A stretch of 55,099 nucleotides of DNA. Origin: JANYCO01 sp035535995. GTDB taxonomy: Bacteria; Bacteroidota; Bacteroidia; Cytophagales; Cytophagaceae. The stretch spans positions 1 through 55,099 of the forward strand of contig DATLOZ010000007.1 of NCBI GenBank assembly GCA_035535995.1, read 5' to 3'. Below the pieces are notes generated by a model. It saw only the letters and a list, made by a program, of their open reading frames with translations. It had not been told where the DNA came from and did not search any database. Position numbers and translations under genes: made by a program. Shown here one piece after another: positions 26,534 through 35,425 of the stretch. Numbering within the stretch: the first letter of the stretch is position 1; the number at the start of each line of letters is the position of its first letter.

Positions 26534-27265
26534 TTAATATTTATATTGCTGCGGACAGTTTACTCCGTAGATTGTATAACTCAGAGAGATACCAGTATAG
26601 AAATACCAGTCGTCGTCCAGTGGGTTTCCTGTGCTTTTGTGTCCTATCTCAGCATTGCTGAGGCCATCTAGATAATCATTAAATGTTTTTCGTGCCACAA
26701 ACTCAGTACCCAGGTTCCAATTTTTATTGAGGATAAATTTGATCCCTACTCCGAAAGGTATTGCCAGGTTTAAGCTTTGACCCGTAGGTTGCGTGTCGAC
26801 AGCATTTGCCTGATATTTGAGATTTTGTGCATAGAAGGCGAGACCGCCAGTCATATAAGGAGAAAATTTCAGCAGTTGTTTTTTATCACGGTAATTGATG
26901 AAATTATATTCAAACATAAGAGAGAGCTCACGCATGGTAGATTTAAAACTCGCGTCTCTGATCTGGGCTGTGGCTTCATGTGATTTTTTTTCTGTTCCCG
27001 ATAATTGACCTACTGAAACACCCAATCGGAAAGCAGTCACTCGATTCATGGAATTATAACGGTAAAAAGCCATTCCACCAGGCCGGTAGGTAAGAAAATT
27101 GAAACGGGGGTTAACTTCTCCTGTATAAGTATATCCTCCAAGGCCTGCACCAAATTCATGTTTTTGGGCAAAGGAAAGATTAGTCGAAAAAAGTGCTAAA
27201 AATAAAAAAACAGGAACAACTATGTTTCCTGTTTTTTTATAGTATCTACTTTCAAAATGTTGCAT
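26534..27265 (-). CDS. DUF6089 outer-membrane protein, PorG-like
   Basis: 243 residues, signal peptide FLFLALFSTNLSFAQ ending at about 34, then an eight-strand-type barrel with GAGLGGYTYTGEVNPRFNFL, YDxRP-like YRPGGMAFYRYN and IPFGVGIKFILNKNWNLGTE. In Porphyromonas and Flavobacterium the gene just upstream of uppS-bamA encodes PorG, a T9SS outer-membrane component of this family, and position and fold agree here. The ATG used is the only plausible start, but the signal-peptide codons themselves form a perfect terminator-like hairpin (27204-27238). A tandem paralogue lies 54 bp upstream, so which of the two serves as PorG is open. Confidence 0.82.
   Translation of the reverse strand: MQHFESRYYKKTGNIVVPVFLFLALFSTNLSFAQKHEFGAGLGGYTYTGEVNPRFNFLTYRPGGMAFYRYNSMNRVTAFRLGVSVGQLSGTEKKSHEATAQIRDASFKSTMRELSLMFEYNFINYRDKKQLLKFSPYMTGGLAFYAQNLKYQANAVDTQPTGQSLNLAIPFGVGIKFILNKNWNLGTEFVARKTFNDYLDGLSNAEIGHKSTGNPLDDDWYFYTGISLSYTIYGVNCPQQYKY
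27204..27238 (-). promoter_or_regulatory. Terminator-like hairpin inside the 5' coding region of the PorG-like gene
   Basis: AAAAAAACAGGAA pairs perfectly with TTCCTGTTTTTTT (13-bp stem, 9-nt loop), and on the minus strand the stem ends in seven T. It spans codons of the signal peptide, starting about 27 bp after the start codon. It has the form of an intrinsic terminator for the upstream gene (stop at 27320) but sits in the next coding region, so it may be an attenuator. Confidence 0.7.
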
Positions 27266-27319
27266 ACTACTATTTTAAACAGTATGCAAAGATAACGTTA
27301 TTTTGATAATTCTATTGTA

Positions 27320-28288
27320 TTATCTGAATTTAGGGCACACAACTCTTGAAGGGATGATATACATCAGGTGAACACCTGTAACGATGTAAGCATCTTTGTT
27401 TTTCTTGTCACCTCTTTTATCTCCTTGTCTTCCGTATCCATCGTAGCTTGTAATTGGTACTCCATTTACAAGTTCTGTGTACGTTCCTTCCGGCGAATAA
27501 ATATTAGGATCGCTCAACAGCTCGGGAGATCTGTCTGCCAGCATTACAGCTGTCATACCTTTTGCAGCCGCCAGTGCATTTTTGTCTACATAGTGGCCTC
27601 CTACGTCATCAAGATAATCGGTGGTAGTAAATCTCCAACCTATTTCAAAGGCAAGGTCTAACTGCTTGCTTAGTTTGTAACGTACCCCGATACCAATTGG
27701 CAAAGCGATCTGGTTCAGGCTATATTCTTTTGGAGAACCCGGAATTCCTGTTCCCTGGCCTTCTGTAGAATAATCTCTAAGATTGTATGTCTGACCTCCG
27801 ATTCTGGTTTTAGGATTATGATGAAAATAAGCCAATCCAATGAATACGTAAGGTACGAAGTCAGGACGTTTCTGGTATCTTCCTCTATGTTCGATCAGGT
27901 CGATAACTACATCACCTTTCACTTCGAAAATACTGCTAAAGAAATCCAGGTTTCTAATCTTTCTATTAATATCTCCACCTCTTTCTGAATAAGTAGAGTT
28001 TTTAAAGTCATTTCCTGCAATTCTACCATAAGAAACTGCTCCACGCAAAGAGATCCTTGGGCTTAATCTTCTCATTATTACTGCGCCCAAATTATATCTT
28101 GTAAATTTGATACCTGGGCTAATAAAACTTGGACCTGGATCCAGTTCTCCCACGTAGTTCATAATATTGAGTGTCCCCCCAATGCTCCAGTATTTATATT
28201 TAGAATTAAATCCTTGCGCGTTTGCTTCCACGGCAAGGAATAAGGAAAATAAAAATGATAAAAGTACTAATTTGTATAACTTGTTCAT
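27320..28288 (-). CDS. DUF6089 outer-membrane protein, PorG-like paralogue
   Basis: About 322 residues from the ATG at 28288, which begins a clean signal peptide (MNKLYKLVLLSFLFSLF, cut near EANAQ). The frame is open 24 codons further upstream, but that part has no sensible start for an exported protein. The barrel shares the PorG-like signature: WSIGGTLNIMNYVGELDPGP, AVIMRRLSPRISLRGAVSYG, IPFG-like LPIGIGVRYKLSKQLDLAFE. It is longer than its neighbour, with inserts near 205-235 and 260-300. It ends with SRVVCPKFR, similar to the Cys near the end of the neighbour (GVNCPQQYKY). Confidence 0.8.
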   Translation of the reverse strand: MNKLYKLVLLSFLFSLFLAVEANAQGFNSKYKYWSIGGTLNIMNYVGELDPGPSFISPGIKFTRYNLGAVIMRRLSPRISLRGAVSYGRIAGNDFKNSTYSERGGDINRKIRNLDFFSSIFEVKGDVVIDLIEHRGRYQKRPDFVPYVFIGLAYFHHNPKTRIGGQTYNLRDYSTEGQGTGIPGSPKEYSLNQIALPIGIGVRYKLSKQLDLAFEIGWRFTTTDYLDDVGGHYVDKNALAAAKGMTAVMLADRSPELLSDPNIYSPEGTYTELVNGVPITSYDGYGRQGDKRGDKKNKDAYIVTGVHLMYIIPSRVVCPKFR

Positions 28289-28487
28289 ATTCTGTAATCT
28301 TTTAATCATAAACCCTGATAGACCAATGCTACAAATATATAAGACTTCTACGAAAAACAAAACAAAATCAGTGATAATCGCTATCTTAACGAATAAAAAA
28401 ATTACAAAAAAATCTTATATTATGAAAAGATATATGAAATTTTCAAGTACTCCAATTTTCAAAAAAGCCTGTTTTTGACCTGTAAAT

Positions 28488-29363
28488 TTAGTTTCTGAGG
28501 TCTAAACCCCAATTTAGTTTTTGCCGGAGCGTTTCGTAATAATTGTAATTTTTTAATTCCACCAGTTTAATCTTAAAATCGGCTTTTTTTACCGCCAAAC
28601 GAATGCTGGCAGGCACTTTCACCGATCTTGAGTCAAAGGAGATCAAAAAGTTATTGCTTCTGCTTTCTACCTCAAAGGAAATAGTACAATCATCCGAGAC
28701 AATCAGCGGTCTCACATTTAGGTTATGCGGGCTTACCGGAGCGATAATAAAATCATGCGAAGCCGGCGCTACTAAAGGACCTCCACAACTAAGGGAATAG
28801 CCCGTAGAACCAGTAGGCGTGGAAACAAGCAAACCATCGGCCCAATAGGAATTCAAATATTCTCCGTCAACATAGGTGTGCACTACGATCATCGAAGACG
28901 TATCTCTTTTTAGAATGGCAAACTCATTTAATCCATAATTGATACCGCCAAACCATTGCTCTCCATTGATGAGCTTAATGAGCGTTCGCTCTTTTATTTT
29001 GTATTGTCCATGAAGCAGGCAATCGATCGCTTCGGATATTTCTTCACGGGCAGTAGTAGCTAAAAAACCAAGACGACCGGTGTTGATCCCAAGCACCGGA
29101 ATACCACGGTTTCCCACATAGGTAATGGCTTCCAGCAAAGTACCATCGCCGCCAGCGCTGATCATAAAATCGGCTTGGAATAATTCTTCTTTGGTATTGT
29201 AGGTTGGATAATCGATGTGACGGATTTCTTTTTTCTCCAGGATTGCTTTGAAAGGCTGATGTAATTGAACATCCAGTTTATGTTTTTTAAGATGATCAAA
29301 CATAGCCTGGATATGGGTAATAGCATCATCCTTGATGGGTCTGCCGTGTACAGCAATTTTCAT
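28488..29363 (-). CDS. nadK: NAD kinase
   Basis: Phosphorylates NAD to NADP. 291 residues. The conserved GGDGTLLEA (71-79) holds the catalytic Asp73, NTGRLGFLA follows at about 98-106, and the NAD-binding signature DGLLVSTPTGSTGYSLSCGG lies at about 178-197. In this phylum nadK heads the PorG-uppS-bamA-skp block, as it does here, with about 200 bp to the next gene. Confidence 0.97.
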   Translation of the reverse strand: MKIAVHGRPIKDDAITHIQAMFDHLKKHKLDVQLHQPFKAILEKKEIRHIDYPTYNTKEELFQADFMISAGGDGTLLEAITYVGNRGIPVLGINTGRLGFLATTAREEISEAIDCLLHGQYKIKERTLIKLINGEQWFGGINYGLNEFAILKRDTSSMIVVHTYVDGEYLNSYWADGLLVSTPTGSTGYSLSCGGPLVAPASHDFIIAPVSPHNLNVRPLIVSDDCTISFEVESRSNNFLISFDSRSVKVPASIRLAVKKADFKIKLVELKNYNYYETLRQKLNWGLDLRN

Positions 29364-29479
29364 AGGAGTTTCATTAAAAAATAAAACACGTTCATTTAAG
29401 AGATTAAATTTAGAAATAAACGTGCTGATACAAAGACTTGATGAAAATTTATTTTCAAAAACGGCGAATAGTGCTATTT

Positions 29480-29547
29480 AAATTCTAAAACCCAAAAACA
29501 AATTCCAAATCATCGTCTTTGGAATTTGTTTTTGGGTTTTAGAATTT
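29480..29547. repeat. Family D inverted repeat, perfect 30-bp stem
   Basis: The left arm 29480-29509 (words AAATTCT, AAAACCC, then AAATTCC) is the exact reverse complement of 29518-29547, around an 8-nt loop. It lies between nadK and adk, both on the minus strand, close behind the adk stop codon, so it could terminate adk. Confidence 0.95.
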
Positions 29548-29558
29548 AGTCTTTATGC

Positions 29559-30134
29559 TTATTTAAAAGAATCTATTTTTTGGCTAATATTTGAAAAGAT
29601 CTCTTCGATCTCCCCGATACCATTGATCGCATGATATTTTCCCTGTTTCTCATAATATTTTGCTACAGGAATAGTCTCATCCATATACACTTTGATCCTT
29701 GTATTGATCTTATCTTCGTCCTGGTCATCAGCGCGCCCGGAAGTTTTGCCACGTTCTCTGATCCTTTTTTTCAGTTCACCTTCTTCTACTTCCAAAGCCA
29801 CCATTCCTGAAATCGGTGTTTTCTGATCGTTTAATACTTTGTCAAGAGCCTCTGCTTGTGGCACCGTACGAGGGAATCCATCAAAGATCACCCCTTTGGC
29901 GTTTGGATTTTCCTTGATCTTTTCTGCCACCATTCCGATCACTACTTCGTCTGGTACAAGTTTTCCTTCGTTCATGTACTTTTGAGCTAATTTACCCAAT
30001 TCGGTACCTTCTCCCAGATGTTTTCTGAACAGGTCACCGGTAGACAAATGTACCAAGTTGTATTTGGCGATCAGTTTTTCACTTTGTGTTCCTTTCCCAG
30101 CTCCCGGAGGGCCGAATAATACGATGTTTAGCAT
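29559..30134 (-). CDS. adk: Adenylate kinase, short form
   Basis: Interconverts ATP and AMP with two ADP. 191 residues with P-loop GPPGAGKGTQ (about 7-16), AMP-binding STGDLFR (about 31-37), GFPRTVPQAEAL (about 86-97) and the short lid RERGKTSGRADDQDEDKI (about 124-141). The lid lacks the zinc-binding Cys motif, as usual for short adenylate kinases. The C-terminus is short, also typical. Divergent from dnaK. Confidence 0.96.
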   Translation of the reverse strand: MLNIVLFGPPGAGKGTQSEKLIAKYNLVHLSTGDLFRKHLGEGTELGKLAQKYMNEGKLVPDEVVIGMVAEKIKENPNAKGVIFDGFPRTVPQAEALDKVLNDQKTPISGMVALEVEEGELKKRIRERGKTSGRADDQDEDKINTRIKVYMDETIPVAKYYEKQGKYHAINGIGEIEEIFSNISQKIDSFK

Positions 30135-30167
30135 AAGGTCATTAATCCAATTAGAAAATTAGAGGGT

Positions 30168-30175
30168 CAAAATTA
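30168..30175 (-). promoter_or_regulatory. Possible -7 box of adk
   Basis: On the minus strand TAATTTTG matches TAnnTTTG, 33 bp before the adk ATG. A TTG lies about 24 bp further upstream, slightly farther than the usual spacing. Confidence 0.4.
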
Positions 30176-30419
30176 GTAGAGTATGTTAAAAAACCCTATC
30201 AATCATTCATTTATTTTACAGATAAACTATGGCAGTACTTCTTTTGTTGTATCTTGGAAACCGTTTTTAGTAATTTTTATGGCATTTGTCCAAAGGAGCC
30301 TGGTTTTATTCTCTGTCATATTGTCACAAATAGGGAGCTTTTTAGCCACATGGCATAACCATTGTTAGTAGACAAATAAGACTAATAGCAACTTTAAACT
30401 TTTAAATTGAAATAAGATT

Positions 30420-32330
30420 ATGGGAAAAATTATTGGTATAGACTTAGGAACTACCAACTCATGCGTAGCCGTAATGGAAGGTAATGAGCCGGTGGTAATT
30501 CCTAACAGCGAAGGCAGAAGGACCACGCCTTCCATCGTAGCATTTCTGGACAATGGCAATGGCGAGCGTAAAGTAGGAGATCCTGCTAAAAGACAAGCAA
30601 TCACCAACCCTAAAAATACAATCCAGTCCATCAAGCGTTTTATGGGAAGAAAATTTTCCGAAAGCAGCTCTGAACTTAAGAATATTACTTATGTAGTAGA
30701 ACAAGGTCCAAACGATACTCCTCGCGTGCGCATCGGCGACCGTTTGTATACACCACAGGAAATTTCTGCAATGATCCTTCAGAAAATGAAAACCACTGCG
30801 GAAGATTACCTGGGTACTACTGTAACAGAAGCCGTGATCACTGTACCTGCTTACTTCAACGATGCAGAAAGACAAGCAACTAAAGAAGCCGGACAGATCG
30901 CAGGATTGGATGTAAAAAGGATCATCAACGAGCCTACTGCTGCGGCATTGGCTTATGGACTTGACAAGAAAAATCAGGATTCGATCGTAGCGGTATTCGA
31001 CCTTGGTGGTGGTACGTTCGACGTTTCTATTCTTGAACTTGGTGATGGCGTATTTGAAGTAAAATCTACCGACGGTGATACACACCTGGGAGGTGATGAC
31101 TTCGACCACAAGATCATCGACTGGTTGGCCCAGGAATTTATTAACGATGAAAAAATCGATCTGAGAAAAGATCCTATGGCGCTGCAACGCTTGAAAGAAG
31201 CAGCAGAGAAAGCGAAGATCGAACTTTCCAGCAGCAATGAAACGGAGATCAATCTTCCGTACATCATGCCTGTAGACGGAATTCCAAAACACTTGGTAAG
31301 AAAATTGACCCGAGCAAAATTCGAACAGCTTTGCGATGACCTTATCCAACGTACTCTGGAGCCTTGTAAAAGAGCGCTTAAAAACAGCGGCATTGCTCTG
31401 GATAAGATCAACGAAGTAATTCTTGTGGGTGGCTCTACCCGTATTCCTAGAATACAAGACGAAGTAGAAAAATTCTTCGGAAAAAAACCTTCCAAAGGTG
31501 TAAACCCTGATGAAGTAGTAGCAATCGGTGCTGCCATCCAAGGTGGTGTATTGACCGGTGAAGTAAAAGATGTACTTCTTCTGGATGTTACTCCTCTTTC
31601 TCTTGGTATCGAAACAATGGGCGGTGTATTCACCAAACTGATCGATGCAAATACAACGATCCCTACCAAGAAGTCTGAGGTATTCTCTACCGCCGCCGAT
31701 AATCAGCCTTCTGTAGAAATTCACGTGCTACAAGGTGAGCGTCCGTTGGCGAAAGACAACAGAACGATCGGCCGCTTCATCCTGGGAGATCTTCCTCCTT
31801 CAATGCGCGGTGTGCCTCAGATCGAAGTTACGTTTGATATTGATGCCAACGGTATCCTCAATGTGTCTGCAAAAGACAAAGGAACCGGCAAAGAGCAGAA
31901 GATCCGTATCGAAGCTTCCAGCGGCCTGACCGATGCAGAAATTGAAAAAATGCGTAACGAAGCGAAAGCCAACGAAGAAGCTGATAAGAAAGCAAAAGAG
32001 GTAATTGAAAAAGTAAACCAGGCCGACAGCTTGATCTTCCAGTCAGAAAAACAACTGAAAGAATATGGCGATAAACTTTCCGCAGCAAATAAATCTGCGA
32101 TCGAGGCTGCGCTTACTCAATTGAAAACTGCACATGCTAATAAAGACGGTGATGGCATCGATGCCGGGCTAGCGGCTCTGAACACTGCATGGCAGAATGC
32201 TTCCCAGGAAATGTACGCTGCTACTCAAAATCCGGAAGGCGGAAGCACGGAAGGTCCTACCAACAATAACAACGGTGGTGGCCAGGATACAGTGACTGAC
32301 GTGGATTATGAAGAAGTAGATAAAAAATAA
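30420..32330 (+). CDS. dnaK: Chaperone protein DnaK (Hsp70)
   Basis: 636 residues. ATPase domain: IIGIDLGTTNSCVAVMEG (about 4-21), VPAYFNDAERQATKEAG (about 140-156), DLGGGTFDVSILE (about 193-205) and EVILVGGSTRIPRIQ (about 335-349). The peptide-binding domain starts near DVTPLSLGIETMGG (about 390), and the helical lid ends in a Gly/Asn-rich linker and DVDYEEVDKK, close to the EEVD-like end common in bacteria. dnaJ and grpE are not adjacent. The gene has a 285-bp leader region without a clear CIRCE element and ends in a strong hairpin terminator. Confidence 0.98.
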   Translation: MGKIIGIDLGTTNSCVAVMEGNEPVVIPNSEGRRTTPSIVAFLDNGNGERKVGDPAKRQAITNPKNTIQSIKRFMGRKFSESSSELKNITYVVEQGPNDTPRVRIGDRLYTPQEISAMILQKMKTTAEDYLGTTVTEAVITVPAYFNDAERQATKEAGQIAGLDVKRIINEPTAAALAYGLDKKNQDSIVAVFDLGGGTFDVSILELGDGVFEVKSTDGDTHLGGDDFDHKIIDWLAQEFINDEKIDLRKDPMALQRLKEAAEKAKIELSSSNETEINLPYIMPVDGIPKHLVRKLTRAKFEQLCDDLIQRTLEPCKRALKNSGIALDKINEVILVGGSTRIPRIQDEVEKFFGKKPSKGVNPDEVVAIGAAIQGGVLTGEVKDVLLLDVTPLSLGIETMGGVFTKLIDANTTIPTKKSEVFSTAADNQPSVEIHVLQGERPLAKDNRTIGRFILGDLPPSMRGVPQIEVTFDIDANGILNVSAKDKGTGKEQKIRIEASSGLTDAEIEKMRNEAKANEEADKKAKEVIEKVNQADSLIFQSEKQLKEYGDKLSAANKSAIEAALTQLKTAHANKDGDGIDAGLAALNTAWQNASQEMYAATQNPEGGSTEGPTNNNNGGGQDTVTDVDYEEVDKK

Positions 32331-32346
32331 CCTGTTAGATTTTAGT

Positions 32347-32387
32347 AAAACGCGCGAGGCTCCAAAGTTTGGAGCATCGCGCGTTTT
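32347..32387 (+). terminator. Intrinsic terminator of dnaK
   Basis: AAAACGCGCGA pairs with TCGCGCGTTTT, and the inner CTCCAAA pairs with TTTGGAG. It starts 17 bp behind the dnaK stop codon. Confidence 0.9.
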
Positions 32388-32399
32388 GTATGCCTATCA

Positions 32400-32440
32400 A
32401 TCGTCATTGCGAGGAAATGTTAAATTCCCGAATGACGACG
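32400..32440. repeat. Family F inverted repeat overlapping a 3' coding end
   Basis: CGTCATTGCGAGGAA at 32402 and the partial reverse complement TTCCCGAATGACGACG at 32425-32440 form an imperfect stem. The last residues and the TAA stop of the lipoprotein gene (IRRHSGI) are encoded in the right arm. Confidence 0.75.
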
Positions 32441-33238
32441 TATGCGGATCGCAGCGTAGTTGATCTGCTCTGGTCCTTCTTCCGGTTGTGATTTCTGTTT
32501 TACAAACAGGGTGCTGTCGTCTTTCCATTTTACTTCATCCGGCCCCCATGTGCTGAAATCTATTTTGAGCATACTCACGGCACTGTCCGGAGTAGCGGCG
32601 AGAAGCTCGAGACCGTTGAATGTAAAGGCCGCCACCATATCATAATTTCCCGCTACGTATTGTTTTTTATCAGGTGAAAAAACAGGTGTGCCAATCGTGA
32701 AAGTAGATTTTCCACTTTCTGCATTGATCAGGAAATAACCAAAGCTTTCATAATAAAATACCGCCACGGTATAATATCCGTTTTCATCAAGTTTTTGAAA
32801 TTGGTATACTTCATAATTGTCTCCCTCTTGCTCTTCATTGTTGGTGAGGGTAAGCGTACGTCCATCCGCCAATGAAAGGACGAGATCTTTTCCGTTTCGT
32901 TTTACTTTATCGGAAGCTTTGGAAATATAATATTTCTCCATGATCTCCATACAGCCGCCTTCTTTATCGTTGCACAATTTATTGCGTGTAAGGCTATCTT
33001 CCTTTTCTTCGCTTTTGATCGTCTCATACAGATCTTTGCGGATGGTGTTGACCAATAAAGTATAACCAAGCGTATCGTATCTTCCTGTAAAAGGTCCTTC
33101 TTCGATGTTTGAAAATAAAAGATCCTGTTCGTTTCCGGAAGTAACGTCTTCCGTAGTACTATCGGTGCAGGCTACCAAGGTAGTGAGGATCGCTATAAAA
33201 AATGTGGTGTAAAAAAATCCGATCGTTTTCGTTTTCAT
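32420..33238 (-). CDS. Predicted lipoprotein of unknown function
   Basis: 272 residues with a type II signal peptide: hydrophobic FFIAILTTLVAC with the lipobox LVAC, Cys24 being the expected lipid site, then an acidic linker (DSTTEDVTSGNEQD). The mature part is mostly beta, with one Cys pair candidate (NKLCNDKEGGCMEI, about 93-106). No family recognised. It lies 4 bp behind uvrB on the same strand, so the two may be co-transcribed, though no functional link is evident. The C-terminal IRIRRHSGI comes from a family F repeat. Confidence 0.8.
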   Translation of the reverse strand: MKTKTIGFFYTTFFIAILTTLVACTDSTTEDVTSGNEQDLLFSNIEEGPFTGRYDTLGYTLLVNTIRKDLYETIKSEEKEDSLTRNKLCNDKEGGCMEIMEKYYISKASDKVKRNGKDLVLSLADGRTLTLTNNEEQEGDNYEVYQFQKLDENGYYTVAVFYYESFGYFLINAESGKSTFTIGTPVFSPDKKQYVAGNYDMVAAFTFNGLELLAATPDSAVSMLKIDFSTWGPDEVKWKDDSTLFVKQKSQPEEGPEQINYAAIRIRRHSGI

Positions 33239-33242
33239 ATTT

Positions 33243-35273
33243 TTAACTGTGTTTTTCTTCCAATACTTTTTTCAATGCAAAATATTCGTCGCGAAGTTTT
33301 GCTGCTTCCATAAAGTCGAGGTCTTTGGCGGCGCGTTCCATTTGTTTTTTGGTACGTTCCATCAACTTTTCCAACTCGGGTTTACTCATGTAATTCACTA
33401 CAGGATCAGCCGCGATGCTTGGCTCTTCTTCTGGAATATAATAATTTTTTGTTTCTTTTTTGGAGTCGGCCACTTTTGTCTGCCCGAGAATAGCCTCTTT
33501 GGATTTCGATATGGTAACTGGTGTGATACCATGTTTTTCGTTGTACTCCATTTGAATGGTTCTTCTTCTTGCAGTCTCATCGATTGCTTCGCGCATGGAA
33601 TCAGTCATCTTATCGGCGTACATGATCACCTTCCCATTCGAGTTTCGCGCCGCGCGACCGATCGTTTGAATGAGCGAACGAACGTTACGCAGGAATCCTT
33701 CTTTATCGGCATCCATGATCGCTACCAACGATACTTCGGGAAGATCCAGTCCTTCTCTCAGCAGGTTCACTCCTACCAATACGTCTATAACACCTAATCG
33801 CAACTCGCGCAAAATTTCTACGCGGTCAAGCGTTTTCACTTCGGAGTGAATGTATTTTGATTTTATATTCAGACGGCTGAGATATTTATCCAGCTCTTCA
33901 GCCATTCTCTTGGTAAGCGTTGTTACCAGCACGCGATCACCGGCCTCGATGCGCTGGTGAATTTCATCCAATAGATCATCGATCTGGTTGGTACTTGGCT
34001 TCACTTCGATGATCGGATCGAGTAAGCCTGTAGGGCGAATGATTTGTTCAACCACTTCTCCTCCCGTTTGCGTAAGCTCATAATCAGCGGGTGTTGCGCT
34101 TACGTATACCACCTGGTTCACCATGCCTTCAAATTCATTAAACGTAAGCGGGCGGTTGTCCATTGCAGAAGGCAAACGGAATCCAAAGTCTACAAGATTT
34201 ACTTTCCGCGAGCGGTCGCCTCCCCACATAGCGCGGATCTGCGGTATAGTTACGTGACTTTCATCAATTACTATCAGGTAGTCGTCAGGAAAATAATCGA
34301 GCAGACAGAACGGTCTGGAGCCTGCAATACGCCGGTCGAAGTAGCGGGAATAATTTTCAATACCTGAGCAGTAACCAAGCTCGCGCATCATTTCAATATC
34401 GAATTCTGTCCGCTCTTTCACGCGTTTTGCTTCCAAAAATCTTCCTTCACTTTCAAAATAATTAATCTGCGCAACCAAGTCATCCTGGATCTCGCGGATC
34501 GCTTGCTGAAGCGAATCCTTCCCTGTCACAAAAAGATTGGCAGGATAAATAGCAATTGCTTTCTCCTGGCTCAACTGCTTGCCTGTAGCAGGATCTATGC
34601 GGTACATATTTTCTATATCGTCGCCCCACATATAGATCCGGTAAGCGTAATCGGCATAGGCAGGGAAAATGTCAATGGTATCACCCGTGACGCGGAAAGT
34701 ACCGCGTTTGAACTCTGCGGTGGTTCTATTGTAAAGAATCTCTACAAAAGAATATAAAAGCTGGTTACGACTGATGCGATCTCCCTGCTGAATTCGTACG
34801 ATATTTTTCCCAAACTCTACCGGGTTACCAATACCATAAATACAAGAGACAGACGCTACCACGATGATATCTCTTCTTTCAGTCATCAGAGAAGAGGTGG
34901 TGGCAAGTCTTAGTTTTTCAATTTCTTCGTTGATCGAAAGATCTTTTTCGATGTATAAGTTGGTAGTAGGAATGTATGCTTCGGGTTGGTAGTAATCATA
35001 GTAGGAGATAAAATATTCCACTAAGTTTTCCGGAAAAAATTGTTTAAACTCCCCATATAACTGGGCCGCCAGCGTTTTGTTGTGACTAAGGACCAACGTA
35101 GGTTTGCTTACTTCTTTGATCACATTGGCCATGGTAAATGTTTTCCCTGTACCGGTGGCACCCAGTAGCACCTGATGTTTTTCGTGGCGATTGATCCCTT
35201 CGACCAGCTTCTCTATTGCCTTTGGCTGATCTCCGGTAGGTTTGTAATGGGAATTGATCTTAAAATCAGACAT
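33243..35273 (-). CDS. uvrB: Excinuclease ABC subunit B
   Basis: Damage verification in nucleotide excision repair, together with UvrA and UvrC. 676 residues. Walker A GATGTGKTF (38-46), the damage-binding hairpin YYDYYQPEAYIP (about 92-103), helicase motif DESHVT (about 338), motif VI region QTIGRAARN (about 540) and a C-terminal UVR motif (MERAAKDLDFMEAAKLRDEY, about 645-664) that contacts UvrC. The ATG at 35273 is well placed. A family C repeat lies upstream. Confidence 0.98.
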   Translation of the reverse strand: MSDFKINSHYKPTGDQPKAIEKLVEGINRHEKHQVLLGATGTGKTFTMANVIKEVSKPTLVLSHNKTLAAQLYGEFKQFFPENLVEYFISYYDYYQPEAYIPTTNLYIEKDLSINEEIEKLRLATTSSLMTERRDIIVVASVSCIYGIGNPVEFGKNIVRIQQGDRISRNQLLYSFVEILYNRTTAEFKRGTFRVTGDTIDIFPAYADYAYRIYMWGDDIENMYRIDPATGKQLSQEKAIAIYPANLFVTGKDSLQQAIREIQDDLVAQINYFESEGRFLEAKRVKERTEFDIEMMRELGYCSGIENYSRYFDRRIAGSRPFCLLDYFPDDYLIVIDESHVTIPQIRAMWGGDRSRKVNLVDFGFRLPSAMDNRPLTFNEFEGMVNQVVYVSATPADYELTQTGGEVVEQIIRPTGLLDPIIEVKPSTNQIDDLLDEIHQRIEAGDRVLVTTLTKRMAEELDKYLSRLNIKSKYIHSEVKTLDRVEILRELRLGVIDVLVGVNLLREGLDLPEVSLVAIMDADKEGFLRNVRSLIQTIGRAARNSNGKVIMYADKMTDSMREAIDETARRRTIQMEYNEKHGITPVTISKSKEAILGQTKVADSKKETKNYYIPEEEPSIAADPVVNYMSKPELEKLMERTKKQMERAAKDLDFMEAAKLRDEYFALKKVLEEKHS

Positions 35274-35336
35274 GGCGGATGATTCTCCTTGTTGTTAGTT
35301 CTTATTCAGTTAATATACGAAGGTTTTTTCTATTTG

Positions 35337-35401
35337 AGATACCAGATGCCGGATACCAGATGCTGGATAAAATTTATCTGGCATCTGGTATCCGGTATCT
35401 A
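35337..35401. repeat. Family C heptad inverted repeat upstream of uvrB
   Basis: Consecutive 7-bp words GATACCA, GATGCCG, GATACCA, GATGCTG, GATAAAA, followed by a reverse-complement arm (TATCTGGCATCTGG and so on). Same family as at 9155. Located between aroE and uvrB, both on the minus strand. Confidence 0.9.
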
Positions 35402-35425
35402 CATCATTTTTTAAACAACCAACAA

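Noticed and set aside
30135..30419. Heat-shock CIRCE element or small gene (30183-30368) before dnaK
   Set aside because: No inverted repeat of the CIRCE type is visible and the 61-codon frame has no supporting feature.
30459..31724. Long open frame (421 codons) on the minus strand opposite dnaK
   Set aside because: It is a shadow of the highly conserved dnaK frame, with a Phe/Tyr/Arg/Cys-rich composition unlike a real protein.
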